Source: Actinophytocola oryzae
GTDB lineage: Bacteria > Actinomycetota > Actinomycetes > Mycobacteriales > Pseudonocardiaceae
Assembly: GCF_004364325.1 (NCBI RefSeq)
Contig: NZ_SOCP01000034.1
Location: forward strand, 1 to 45,003
Direction: 5' to 3'
DNA length: 45,003 nt
Shown here: positions 24,868 to 34,006 of the stretch, one piece after another
How the letters are laid out: the number at the start of each line of letters is the position of its first letter
How positions within the stretch are numbered: the first letter of the stretch is position 1
Notes under the pieces: model-generated
Databases searched by the model: none
What the model was told of the DNA's origin: nothing
What the model saw: the letters and a program-made list of their open reading frames with translations, nothing else
Position numbers and translations under genes: made by a program

Positions 24868-27347
24868 GACTCGACCAAGCCGATGATCTTGTTCTTTTCC
24901 TCGGCGGGCAGGAGGCGGAGCAACCGCTGGTTGACGGCGTGGAGCCGGGCCTCGTCCCTGGCGGCGATGGCCTGTTTGCCCTCCCGGACGAGCTGGTCCG
25001 CCCCTCGCACGCCAGCACCCGAAAGCGCCGCCACCAGGCCGAAGTAGAGCTTGACCGGCCAGTCCGGACTGCGCCGCTCAAGTTCGACGAGGAACACGTT
25101 GGCCCGCTCGATCAGCTCGCGCACCGCAGTGGGGTTCCCGGCCTCGGCGGCCTCCTGTGCGCGGCGCCGCAGCTCCGCGAGTTCCTGACGGTCGGACGCG
25201 TCGCCGAACTGCCCGACGGGATCCTCGGCGTGCAGCAGCAGTTCGTCCAGTTCCTGCCGGAGCTGCGGGAGTCGCACGGCGTCCTCGACGTCGTCCAGTT
25301 CCGCCTGCAGGTCCCGGATGCGTTCCTCGGCCGACGCCGCCGCCCCGATCTCGACCGGGGCCGCCCGCACCTGCTCGCGGGCCGTCGCGACGGTGCCCTC
25401 CTCCTCCAGCCTCCGCAGTCGCTGCCGCGCGTCCGACGACGTGCCGGTCGCGGCCGTGCGCCGTAGGGTGTCGAGGCGGGACTCGGCGTCGTCGAGCATC
25501 TCCCGCAACGCTTCCGTGGTCGGCGTGCGGGTGTCGGTGAGGTTGATCTCCGCCTCGAACTGCGCCTTCACCAGTGGCACGTCCGCGATCACGGTGACCA
25601 GGCTCGACGTGTCGACCTCGAAGGTGACCTCGACCTCCGTGCCGGACGGCAGGTCGATGCGCACATCCGTGGGGCGGATCTCGAGCACACCGACCTGCTG
25701 GTTGCGGTCCGCGCGGTCACGCTCGCCCTGTATCACCGGAATGCGGACCACCGCGTCGGAGTCGGAGCGGTGGAACGCGTCCGACGTGCGGAACACCTTC
25801 CTGACGTCGGTGGGCAGCGTCGTTCCCTTGCTCAGCAACGGGGCGAACGTGCGGTCGACGAGCTGGATGCCCAGCGACCGTGCCAGCCGCACGCCACCGA
25901 ACTCCACGTCGCGGTGCGTGATCGACAGACTGTTGGGGGACAGCTTCCTCCGTGTCCCGGTCTCGTCGGTCAGCTCGACGGTGAACCTCGAGGTCTGGTG
26001 CTCGTCGATCTCGACCTCGGTCACGAAGACGCCGTCGGCGTTGAGCGCGATGCGGCCGGAGCGGAACGGCGGCCTGCCGTCGGGGTTGCTCACGGTCACC
26101 GAGTAGGTGGTCCAGTCGATCGAGGCCGAACCGCTCAGGCGGCCCGCGATGGTGGGCCTGGTCGTGGTGACGCTGGGCTCGTAGTCCAGTTCCACGGCGT
26201 ACTCGCCCGGTGCCGGGGGTGCCTGCCGCGACCGCGGGCGACGGACCGTGCTGGCGAAGATGGCCGCACCTCGGGCGACCACCGTGGTCGGATCGAGGTT
26301 GAGCGCGAACTCGATGCCGAGCCCCTCCCGGGGGTCGCTCAGCCGTTCTCGCAGCCCCGGGGAGAGCGTGACACCGCCGACCAGAAGCAGGCGGTCGATG
26401 TCGTCCGACGTGAGCGAAGCCTCGGCGAGCGCCCTGCGGCACAGGTTGACGGCCCTGGCGTAGAAGGGTTCCGCGATCGCGTCCACCTCGTCACGACGCA
26501 ACGCGTACTCGAACGTCTGGCTCCGCCCTTCCACGGTGGCCAGTTCGGCGCGGAGGTTGACCTGGTCGCGGCGGGAGAGCTGGATCTTCGCGGTCTCCGC
26601 GGCGGACTTCAGCTTCGCGAAGTTCTCGCGCCACGCGGGGTTGTCCCGGCGAAAGTCCCGGAGGTCGAGGTCGCGGCTCACCGCGGGGGCGAGGATGCGC
26701 TCCACGACCGCCCAGTCGATCAGTTTCCCACCGAGGTAGGGATCGCCCGCGTGGTTGAGTACCCGCAGGTCACCGTCGCGCTTGCTGACCACCGCGGCGT
26801 CGAACGTCCCGCCGCCGAAGTCGAACACCATCCAGTAGGCCCGCTCGTCGGATTCCTGGAAGCCGTAGGCGAAGGCGGCGGCCGTCGGTTCCTGTACCAG
26901 TGGGCACATCGTGCCGAGGCCCGCGAGCGTGGCCGCGTCGCTCGTGGCCTTGTTCTGGTTCAACGCGAAGGCGGCGGGGACCGTGATGACCGCGATGTCG
27001 GGCGCGGCACCGCAGTGGCTCGCCGCGTCCGCGCGGAGTGCCTTGAGGATCTCGGCCGACAGCTGCTGCGGGGTCATGGTCACCTGCCCGCTGTGGAACG
27101 ACCTGCCGGCGTCCGCGAGTCCCATCTCCAGCTTGAACTCCGACGCGTAGTTCTCCGGGTCGATCTCGAAACCGTTGCGAGCCCAGCGGCCGATCTGAAT
27201 CTCGTTGGGCTTGGGGATCCAGACCGCGGATGGCGTGATGTCCGCCCCGTCCTCGTTCTTGATCACAGTGACGGCGCCGTCCTCTACTACCGCGATCGCA
27301 CTGTTCGTGGTGCCGAGGTCGATGCCGAAATCGATGGTGTCACGCAT
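24864..27347 (-). CDS. Hsp70-family protein with unusual C-terminal region
   Basis: The 827-residue protein has a full Hsp70 nucleotide-binding domain at about 1-370: FGIDLGTTNSAIAVVEDG (phosphate 1, from residue 7), VFDFGGGTFDAAVV (phosphate 2, from 174) and LLLVGGVTLSPGL (adenosine, from 320). After residue 390 it departs from DnaK: beta-rich regions, then a substrate-domain-like stretch (PLLSKGTTLPTDVRKVF) and a long helical, probably coiled-coil tail (about 610-740). It is much longer than DnaK (about 610-640). The start overlaps the GrpE-like gene by 8 bases and the end overlaps the OmpA-like gene by 4. It should be an ATP-driven chaperone or scaffold specific to this operon. Confidence 0.93.
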   Translation of the reverse strand: MRDTIDFGIDLGTTNSAIAVVEDGAVTVIKNEDGADITPSAVWIPKPNEIQIGRWARNGFEIDPENYASEFKLEMGLADAGRSFHSGQVTMTPQQLSAEILKALRADAASHCGAAPDIAVITVPAAFALNQNKATSDAATLAGLGTMCPLVQEPTAAAFAYGFQESDERAYWMVFDFGGGTFDAAVVSKRDGDLRVLNHAGDPYLGGKLIDWAVVERILAPAVSRDLDLRDFRRDNPAWRENFAKLKSAAETAKIQLSRRDQVNLRAELATVEGRSQTFEYALRRDEVDAIAEPFYARAVNLCRRALAEASLTSDDIDRLLLVGGVTLSPGLRERLSDPREGLGIEFALNLDPTTVVARGAAIFASTVRRPRSRQAPPAPGEYAVELDYEPSVTTTRPTIAGRLSGSASIDWTTYSVTVSNPDGRPPFRSGRIALNADGVFVTEVEIDEHQTSRFTVELTDETGTRRKLSPNSLSITHRDVEFGGVRLARSLGIQLVDRTFAPLLSKGTTLPTDVRKVFRTSDAFHRSDSDAVVRIPVIQGERDRADRNQQVGVLEIRPTDVRIDLPSGTEVEVTFEVDTSSLVTVIADVPLVKAQFEAEINLTDTRTPTTEALREMLDDAESRLDTLRRTAATGTSSDARQRLRRLEEEGTVATAREQVRAAPVEIGAAASAEERIRDLQAELDDVEDAVRLPQLRQELDELLLHAEDPVGQFGDASDRQELAELRRRAQEAAEAGNPTAVRELIERANVFLVELERRSPDWPVKLYFGLVAALSGAGVRGADQLVREGKQAIAARDEARLHAVNQRLLRLLPAEEKNKIIGLVES

Positions 27348-27873
27348 GATCGCCTCTCGGAGGGTCCGTGTCGTGCCGCGTGGCGCCGCCCGACGGCGGG
27401 CGACCGACGATCACCTCGCCTTTCTGGATGCGGCGGTCGCGGAGGTAGATGGTCGGTTTCACGGTTTCCAGGACCAGTTCGTCGGTGAGCGCGGGATCCT
27501 CGTGGGAGACGAGCACCGTGATGGACCGGCCGTGGTGCAGCAGGTCTCCGTCGTGGTCCTGAATGACCAGCCCGGCGTCGGCCAGCATCCTGCGGCAGCC
27601 GCGCAGGTAGCGCGTGGCCTGGCGGGTCAGGGTGAGCGGGTTCTCGGTCGGCTGGCCGAGTTTGCGTTCGGCGTGCCACAGGTCCGTCACGGCGGCGGCG
27701 AGCGCCCTGTCGTCCAGTTCGGACCGGGGGTCGCCGGACGGCTTCGTGGCCGCGATCAGGCCGGCCAGCTGCGCACGCACCGGCTCGTCCCACACCGGTG
27801 GCGGGATCCGGAAGGCGCGGTGGTGCCTGCGTTGCCGCAGTTCCGCACGCAGGCGCGCGAGTTGGCGGCTCAC
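27340..27873 (-). CDS. GrpE-like nucleotide exchange factor
   Basis: The 177-residue protein ends with VLETVKPTIYLRDRRIQKGE and VIVGRP, which matches the beta-domain of GrpE (kPgY...drvlRpa.ViV). The N-terminal half is helical with DDRALAAAVTDLWHAERKLG. It starts at GTG 27873, overlapping the kinase stop by GTGA, and its own end overlaps the Hsp70 ATG by 8 bases. It should release ADP from the neighbouring Hsp70. It is divergent from housekeeping GrpE, and the match is strongest at the C terminus. Confidence 0.78.
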   Translation of the reverse strand: MSRQLARLRAELRQRRHHRAFRIPPPVWDEPVRAQLAGLIAATKPSGDPRSELDDRALAAAVTDLWHAERKLGQPTENPLTLTRQATRYLRGCRRMLADAGLVIQDHDGDLLHHGRSITVLVSHEDPALTDELVLETVKPTIYLRDRRIQKGEVIVGRPPSGGATRHDTDPPRGDHA

Positions 27874-28943
27874 AGTGTCACCCCTCGTCGCCAGAGTTCG
27901 ATCCGGAACTGGTGAAGCCGCCGGTAGGCGGAGGCGATGTCGATGGCTTCCTCCATGAGATCGGCGGCGTGTGCCAACTCGCCGGGAACGCGCGACAGTG
28001 CGATCGCGGCCTCGGCGAGCCGTCTGGCCCGCTCGCACGGCGGGACGGTGGTGGCGGGTTCGGCGTGGGATACCGGTGTGCGATCGTCTCCGGCGGCCGC
28101 ACGACGCTCGCGCAGCGCGTCCGCGAGCACGCGGGCCGTCGCGGGGCGGTCGCGCTGGTCGGTCTCGAGCGCGGCGAGGACAAGGCGGTCCAGCTCGGCG
28201 TCGACTTCTGGGTTGTAGCTGCTCGGCGGAAGCGGCCCTCGGCTGAAGCCGGTGCGGGAGAACCACGGGAACGGCCCGTCGTCGTCGAACGGGAATCGGT
28301 TGGTGAGCAGCAGGTAGGCGATGGTGCCGACCGACCAGACGTCGCCGGCGCACGAGTAGTCCTCGTTGCGCAGTACCTCCGGCGCCATGAACGCGTAGGT
28401 GCCCTGCGCGGCGGCCAGCCGCGTGACCGGGTCCGCGCGCTTGGCCAGCCCGAAGTCGCTGATCCGCACCCTCGGGCCGGTGTCCTCGCGGCCGACCAGG
28501 ATGTTCGCGAGCGTCACGTCCCGGTGCAGCACCGGCGGAGTCTGGTCGTGGGCGATCGCCAGTCCCTCGGCGATCTGCTCGAGCACCGTGATCACGATCT
28601 CCGTCGGTACCGCGGGCCGGTGCTCCCTGATCAGCTGCTCGAGGTTCCCACCGGGGATGTACTCCATCGTGAAGTAGCCGCGCATGCCTTCCGGCGTCCG
28701 CACCGTGTTCGCGTCGAAGACCCGGATGATGTTGGGGTGCCCCAGGGTGGACAGCAGCTGGGCCTCGCCGAGCAGCGCCTTCGTGCCTTCGACCGAGGCG
28801 ACCCGCTTGAAGATCTTCAACGCCTGCGGGCCCAGGTGCGCGTGCCGGACGCGGTAGACCTCGGCGAACGCGCCCTCGCCGAGTCTGCGGTCGACCACGA
28901 GCGTGTCGGTGACGTGGTCACCCCGGTTGAGCAACCCTGTCAC
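27870..28943 (-). CDS. Cytoplasmic Ser/Thr protein kinase of the chaperone operon
   Basis: The 357-residue protein has a complete kinase domain: glycine loop GEGAFAEVY at 22-30, lysine in ALKIFK (K43), HRD at 140-142, DFG at 163-165 and the APE motif (FMAPEVL). The catalytic loop reads HRDVTLAN, with Thr where HRDxKxxN kinases have Lys. A helical region follows (about 300-357) and there is no membrane helix. GTG 28943 overlaps the stop of the 740-residue gene (GTGA), and its end overlaps the GrpE-like start. It may phosphorylate the Hsp70, GrpE-like or J-like partner. Confidence 0.92.
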   Translation of the reverse strand: MTGLLNRGDHVTDTLVVDRRLGEGAFAEVYRVRHAHLGPQALKIFKRVASVEGTKALLGEAQLLSTLGHPNIIRVFDANTVRTPEGMRGYFTMEYIPGGNLEQLIREHRPAVPTEIVITVLEQIAEGLAIAHDQTPPVLHRDVTLANILVGREDTGPRVRISDFGLAKRADPVTRLAAAQGTYAFMAPEVLRNEDYSCAGDVWSVGTIAYLLLTNRFPFDDDGPFPWFSRTGFSRGPLPPSSYNPEVDAELDRLVLAALETDQRDRPATARVLADALRERRAAAGDDRTPVSHAEPATTVPPCERARRLAEAAIALSRVPGELAHAADLMEEAIDIASAYRRLHQFRIELWRRGVTL

Positions 28944-31162
28944 GATGTCCCGCCCTTGAAGGTGCCGTCGTCGGTTCGGGCTGCCACACAAGCGGCGTAG
29001 ATGTTAGGAATCTCTTCCTGCCACCATTCCTGCCCCGGATACAGGACGTCCACCCGGAAGTCCACGGGGAGGGCACGCGTGGTGGCCAGCCGCTGGCATG
29101 CCGTCCGAGCCGCCGCGTAGACCGTGGCGTCGCCTGGCCAGGGGTCCTCGGGGCGGTACAACTGGGGGTAGCCCAGGATCTCCGCCCAGTGCCACTGGTC
29201 GCAGTCGACGATGGGTACGTCCCAGGCCGACTCGTCCAAGCTCTGTTTGTCCTTGACACAGGTGCCCACGGGCGCGTTGGTCCGTACGTCGGAGTCGAAC
29301 ACCCCCATCCGGACCGGAACATCCAGCTTCGCGCGACCGGGGTGAACCAGTTGCCTGGTGGGCAATGGACGGTTGTCGAGGCGGTGCGCCACGCATGTCG
29401 CGTAGTTCTCGAACCGCCGTCCGCCGTCGTTCCAGACGTCCTTGTCGGGAGAGGTGTGCCAGACCCCGTAGAGGCGCTGGGAAAGCCCCTGCCGCGCCAG
29501 CAGCTCCCTGCACCGGTACTCGGCGAGGCGATGGGCCTGGTCGGTGCCGGGATAGGGCGACGGTGTCGCCGCGAGCCGGACGTATCCCAGCACCTCGCCC
29601 CAGTGCTCGGCACCACAGACGACCACCGGGACGTTGCCCAGATCGCCCGTCACGTCGTTCTTCTCCGGTATACAGGTGCCCACTTCGACGTTCTGGGACA
29701 CCGTCTCCCCATAGATGATCACACCCTGCACCTGGAACGAGGGGCTGAGCCAGTGCCACAGGAGAGCGCCGAGCCCGAACACGGCGGCGGCACTCGCCGC
29801 GAACGCCACGAGCCTGCGGAAGAACCGTGCCACCGGGCGGCGCCGAACCGGGTGACCGCCGTAGGGTCGGTCGTACCCGTTTCGTTGGGACGGCACTGGA
29901 TCGTAGGACGTCCGGGCGGCCCGGGCCGGTTTCACCTCACCCAGTTCGGCAAGCATCCGGTCGATGTCCTTGGCCAGGGTCGATCCGGCCAGGCGCCGCC
30001 GGAGGTCGCGCAGCATCCTTCGCGCCACCTCGGTGCGCCCGACCTCGACCAGCTGGTCCACCTGGGTCCTGGTGTGCTCCAGGACCGACAACACCTGGTT
30101 CAGAGTCGCCCGGTTGTCCTCGACGGCCGAGACGGTGTGCGGATCCGACGCGAGTGTCGTGGCGGTGGCCAGCCACTCGCGCACCCGGGACTTCGAGACC
30201 AGGCCGCGTTTGTCGAACAGAGCCATCGCGGAGTTGTTGAGCACTATGGCGGCGCCGTCGCGCGCGGTGCCGGTACGGCGATGCCGGGCCGGGGGGACCA
30301 GCGCGGTCAGCCGCTCCAGCCGGGGTACGACCTCCTCGAGGATGATCTCCCCGGCGCGCGACGGCCGGTCGGACAGACAGTGGTCGCGCGCGGTGGTGGT
30401 GGCGCTCTCCACCTCCTCGTAGAGCGGCTTCACGGCGCCCTCCAGCTCGTCGTCGACGATCCGCGCGGGCAGGGGCCACCGGCGGGCCTCGTCGGCCAGC
30501 CAGCCCTCGTCTCCCTCGTCTGCCCGGGTGGCGAGGACGACCAACGGCCGTAGCAGGGTGACGGGGACCTGCTCGCGCAGGACGTCGATGACGGACTCGT
30601 CGAGCTGCCGCTCGTCCAGTGCCGCGATCCGGTGCCGGACGTGCCCCCAGAACCCGTCCCGGCGCAGGACCTGTTCCCACAACCGGCCCGACTCCCGCCA
30701 CAGTCGCTCGATGTCGTCGAGCTGGTCGTCCAACGGGGGATCGGCTTCCAGGTCGAGCACGGCGCAGTGCGCCCGCACCGCCGCGTCGTGGTCGGCGTGC
30801 AGCTTCGTGGTGCACTCGCAGCCGCCGTGCACGCTTCCCCACAACCAGAACAGTTCGTCAACGAGCCGCCGCCGAGGATCCTCGAGAATGCGGTCGAACG
30901 CCTGGTTCACTTCCTCTGCGGTGACCGGGATACCGTGCCCGAGATCGACGTCCGCGCCCATGCGCAACGCAGGCAGCACCTGCCGCTGCCGCTGCCGGAC
31001 AGCCTGGCGTCCCGCGTCGGTGGGCAGGCCGGTGAGCCGGAAGGCGTTGTGCCGGTACAGATCCGGCCCACCGACGTCCCGCAACGCCGTTCTGACGGCG
31101 GCGGCGACCGCCCGGCTCCGCTCCCCTCGTGCCCCGTCGTCCCGCACGCCTGCTCCAATCAC
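28940..31162 (-). CDS. Membrane protein with J-like domain and two septum-formation-like ectodomains
   Basis: The 740-residue protein begins with a region (33-108) resembling a J domain: HNAFRLTGLPTDAGRQAV, then AEEVNQAFDRILEDPRRRLV ending DELFWLW. The HPD tripeptide of true J proteins is not seen. A long helical middle section (120-410) is followed by a membrane helix at 449-471. Outside lie two copies of a cysteine domain similar to the septum-formation family: cysteines at 497, 516, 551, 590 and at 635, 654, 689, 725, with spacing 19-35-39 and 19-35-36. It starts at GTG 31162 and heads the operon kinase, GrpE-like, Hsp70, OmpA-like. I infer that it recruits the Hsp70 to the membrane in response to an outside cue. 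Confidence 0.8.
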   Translation of the reverse strand: MIGAGVRDDGARGERSRAVAAAVRTALRDVGGPDLYRHNAFRLTGLPTDAGRQAVRQRQRQVLPALRMGADVDLGHGIPVTAEEVNQAFDRILEDPRRRLVDELFWLWGSVHGGCECTTKLHADHDAAVRAHCAVLDLEADPPLDDQLDDIERLWRESGRLWEQVLRRDGFWGHVRHRIAALDERQLDESVIDVLREQVPVTLLRPLVVLATRADEGDEGWLADEARRWPLPARIVDDELEGAVKPLYEEVESATTTARDHCLSDRPSRAGEIILEEVVPRLERLTALVPPARHRRTGTARDGAAIVLNNSAMALFDKRGLVSKSRVREWLATATTLASDPHTVSAVEDNRATLNQVLSVLEHTRTQVDQLVEVGRTEVARRMLRDLRRRLAGSTLAKDIDRMLAELGEVKPARAARTSYDPVPSQRNGYDRPYGGHPVRRRPVARFFRRLVAFAASAAAVFGLGALLWHWLSPSFQVQGVIIYGETVSQNVEVGTCIPEKNDVTGDLGNVPVVVCGAEHWGEVLGYVRLAATPSPYPGTDQAHRLAEYRCRELLARQGLSQRLYGVWHTSPDKDVWNDGGRRFENYATCVAHRLDNRPLPTRQLVHPGRAKLDVPVRMGVFDSDVRTNAPVGTCVKDKQSLDESAWDVPIVDCDQWHWAEILGYPQLYRPEDPWPGDATVYAAARTACQRLATTRALPVDFRVDVLYPGQEWWQEEIPNIYAACVAARTDDGTFKGGTS

Positions 31163-31363
31163 GACGTGATACGTGGAAAGCGCGATCCGGCTCGCCGAGG
31201 ACAGCTCTGGAAAGCGGTTCCCGTCGGCGTCATGTCCGCAACCATGGCAGCAGGGGTTCGGGAGGGGTCCCGACAGCGATCCGTTGACGGCGAGTCAGGT
31301 CGCGAACGCTCCTCCGAGCGAAGGGCGGTGCGAGCGTGTGCACGAGCCCTCCCCGTGCGGGTC

Positions 31364-32152
31364 TCAGCCGTCGTGGTCGAGGATGCGCAGGTCCGGTGGT
31401 ACGAGAGTGGTGCTCTCCATCAGTTCGCGGATGAGGTTGTGGTTCAGCGTGTTCCCGATGGGCTCACCGACCTCTTCGCGGGTCAGGCCGGACACACCGT
31501 GGCCGCTCAGCCGGTTCCGCACCTCGGCGACGACACGCTCGACCTTCTTGTGGTTCCAGTCGTCGGTGGGCCGGATCTCGTTGAGGTGTTCCGCGACCTG
31601 ACGCCAGGTCAGGGGATTCGGGTGGTTCTCGTGCAGGAGGTACCGCTGGGCGAGCACGACGACCACGCGCTTCTCCACGGGGGTGAGGTGCCACGTCCGT
31701 GGAGGCATGGTCGGCGCGTGGTGGTCGGTCGGTGGTCGGTCACCGTCCCTGGGTTGCACGTGCACTTCGAGCAGGTGCAGTCGTTCGTGGGAACCGCGGA
31801 CGAACAGCGGGGTGTATCCCGTCCGCAACGGGATCGGCTCGTCCTGCCGGAACAGCAGGCGGGACCCGGGCAGCCGCAACGGCAGGCGACCCAGTGTGCT
31901 GATCCACCACTGGTCACCACGCCAGGTGAGCGCCCCGTGCTCCCTGCTGATGCGCAGGTCGTCCTCGCCGACGCAGACGTGCACATCCGGCCTGCTCCGT
32001 CCGAAGAGGATGGTCCGCCCCTCCTTGGAGCCGACGGTGATGCCGCCGGTCGCAGCAAGCACGTGCAGCCTGTTCGGTGCGACACTCACGGGGACTCCGA
32101 GGGCGAGGCTGTGGTGGTTCGCAGGCAGCTCGTTCAGCCGTTCTCCTCGCAT
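31364..32152 (-). CDS. FHA-domain protein with C-terminal winged helix
   Basis: The 262-residue protein has an FHA fold at about 45-105 (ILFGRSRPDVHVCVGEDD, RISREHGALTW), with the conserved GR and SREH residues that bind phosphothreonine. The C-terminal half (about 150-235) looks like a winged helix: HLTPVEKRVVVVLAQRYLL and TWRQVAEHLNEIRP. The ATG at 32152 has CAGGAGG 6 bases upstream. It lies between the chaperone operon and a second kinase, so it is a good candidate for reading kinase output and passing it to DNA or to another protein. The 201 bases to the next gene on its 3' side show no reading frame and probably hold the chaperone operon promoter. Confidence 0.85.
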   Translation of the reverse strand: MRGERLNELPANHHSLALGVPVSVAPNRLHVLAATGGITVGSKEGRTILFGRSRPDVHVCVGEDDLRISREHGALTWRGDQWWISTLGRLPLRLPGSRLLFRQDEPIPLRTGYTPLFVRGSHERLHLLEVHVQPRDGDRPPTDHHAPTMPPRTWHLTPVEKRVVVVLAQRYLLHENHPNPLTWRQVAEHLNEIRPTDDWNHKKVERVVAEVRNRLSGHGVSGLTREEVGEPIGNTLNHNLIRELMESTTLVPPDLRILDHDG

Positions 32153-32224
32153 GTCCGCCTCCTGGCGCCTCGTGGGAGCAGCACGCCCACCAGCCTGCCC
32201 GGAACCCGCGGGAGGGTTCCCACG

Positions 32225-34006
32225 TCACCGTGGCGGGAAGAAGGCGGTGGCCAACTGGATCGCGAGGTCACACCGCTCGTCCGGCGACAGGCTCCTGCCG
32301 ACAATGGTGGTTTCCAACACCTCGTCCTTGGGAAAGCCGTACGCGTCCCGGTAGGTCAAGTTGTGCGTGTCGATCTCGCACGTGTCGTCGCCAGGTGCGT
32401 CTCCGGGAACCCCGATCACGGAATACCGGCCGTCGATCAGCAAACTCTTCGCATCGGACTTGCTCAACGGCCTCGACCGGGTGAAGCGCAGGACGTAAAC
32501 GATCCCGTCGGTAGTACTGGTCCAGGTGCACGTCCAGCGACCGAAGCCGACATCCGGGTTCTCGCGGTCGATCCCGGGCCGATTCGGGAACGACGGCGAG
32601 TCCTTGGCCCTGCACGCGTCCTTCCAGCTGAAGGAGTCCGGGTCCGACATCTGGCTACCGGGTGAGCGCGCCGGAATCGGTCCTGTGGTGATCACCGCGT
32701 CGGCGCTCTGGACGGCGATGTCGGCCATCGCGCACGCGTCGGCGTCGATGGCGTCGGCCCTGGTCACCTCGAGCCGGATCTCGTAGCGGTCGGGCAACAG
32801 CAGCCGGCGGCTGCAGGACCCCTCACCCGCCGGTTCGGTCACGAGCCGGTACCGCCCCTTGTCCTGTGACTGCACGGGCGACGGCTCGCTGGGTGTGATG
32901 TCGATCAACGCTTTGAGGTTCGCCTCCTTCCCGTCCTCCTTGACGATGACGTTGCACTGGTTGAACCCGGAATCGTCCGAGACAAGGTTGGGGTTGCCGA
33001 ACGGGTCCAAGGCCGCGTCACGGATCAGCGAGCACGGATCGGCGGTGCGCTCGTCGGCACCGAGCACGGGCCCTATCGGTGTGCCGGGCTCATCGAAGAA
33101 CACGATGCCGCTCGCCACCACCAATGCCGCGACCGCGACCAGCGCTCCGGCGGTCACGACAAGCCTGCGGCGCCCAGCGCGCCTCGGGCGCTCCGCGCGC
33201 CGGGTCGCCTGCACGCCGGCGACGTCCGCGAGGATCTCGTGCGCCTCGGCCGCGGTGGGACGTTGTCCGGCGTCGACCCGCAGCATTCGCTCCAGTATCG
33301 GCGTGAGCGGGCCACTCCTGCGCGGCGAGGCGATGGCGCCGTTGGCGGCCCGTCGAAGGCGCAGCCGCATGTCGTCGGTCGTCGACCCGACTGGTGACTC
33401 GCCCTCCACCATGGCGAACAGCGTGGATGCCAGCGAGAACACGTCGGACGCCGCCGTCGGCGCGGCACCGTTGGCCACTTCCGGCGCCACGTACCCCGGT
33501 GACCCGGTGAGCAGACCAGAGCCGGTCACGGTCGCGTCACCCGCGGCGTCATGGGAGATGCCGAAGTCGGCGAGCTTGACCTCGTCGTCGGAGATCATGA
33601 GAACGTTGCCGGGCTTGATGTCGCGGTGCAGGATGCCCTTCGCGTGCACCGCCGCGAGCGCGTCGGCGATCTGCGCGCCCAGCTTCGCCGCCTGCCGAGG
33701 GGCGAGGACGTCCACCTCGGCCATGCTCCGCGCCGGCACGTACTCCATGATCAGCCAGCACTCGCCGTTGTCGTCCAGCACATCGTAGATCGTCACGACA
33801 TGCCGGTGGTTCAACTGGGCGAGCAGCTTCGCCTCGCGCTCCAACTGCCGGAACCGCCGCGGGTCCCCGTCCCCGTCCAGGGCTCGCTTCAGCGCGACCG
33901 GCCTGCCGAGGCGTTCGTCGGTGGCCCGCCACACAATTCCGCCGCCCCCGGAGCCAATCTGTTCTTCCAGCCGGTACCTGTTGGCCACGACTCGCTCCGT
34001 CTGCAC
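32225..34006 (-). CDS. Membrane Ser/Thr protein kinase with cysteine ectodomain
   Basis: The 593-residue protein has a complete kinase domain at about 11-265: GSGGGGIVW loop, K40, HRDIKPGN at 127-134, DFG at 147-149 and APE (VAPEVAN). A membrane helix at 282-304 follows a basic stretch. The extracellular part (about 310-593) has repeated cysteines and resembles DUF3558-type domains (DPCSLIRDAALDPFG, and WKDACRAK with WTCTWTS). It has no PASTA repeats. GTG 34006 is chosen over the longer frame to 34159 because GAGGAGGGC lies upstream and the kinase begins at once. It differs from the operon kinase in having a sensor and a normal catalytic loop. Confidence 0.92.
   Translation of the reverse strand: MQTERVVANRYRLEEQIGSGGGGIVWRATDERLGRPVALKRALDGDGDPRRFRQLEREAKLLAQLNHRHVVTIYDVLDDNGECWLIMEYVPARSMAEVDVLAPRQAAKLGAQIADALAAVHAKGILHRDIKPGNVLMISDDEVKLADFGISHDAAGDATVTGSGLLTGSPGYVAPEVANGAAPTAASDVFSLASTLFAMVEGESPVGSTTDDMRLRLRRAANGAIASPRRSGPLTPILERMLRVDAGQRPTAAEAHEILADVAGVQATRRAERPRRAGRRRLVVTAGALVAVAALVVASGIVFFDEPGTPIGPVLGADERTADPCSLIRDAALDPFGNPNLVSDDSGFNQCNVIVKEDGKEANLKALIDITPSEPSPVQSQDKGRYRLVTEPAGEGSCSRRLLLPDRYEIRLEVTRADAIDADACAMADIAVQSADAVITTGPIPARSPGSQMSDPDSFSWKDACRAKDSPSFPNRPGIDRENPDVGFGRWTCTWTSTTDGIVYVLRFTRSRPLSKSDAKSLLIDGRYSVIGVPGDAPGDDTCEIDTHNLTYRDAYGFPKDEVLETTIVGRSLSPDERCDLAIQLATAFFPPR

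Noticed and set aside
30632..32665. Long open frame of 677 codons on the plus strand
   Set aside because: It crosses three minus-strand genes with recognisable domains and has the Arg/Val/Gly composition of a shadow frame.
32225..34006. Assignment as PknB (PASTA kinase of cell division)
   Set aside because: The ectodomain has no PASTA repeats but cysteine-rich DUF3558-like parts, and no pbpA, rodA or pstP genes are adjacent.
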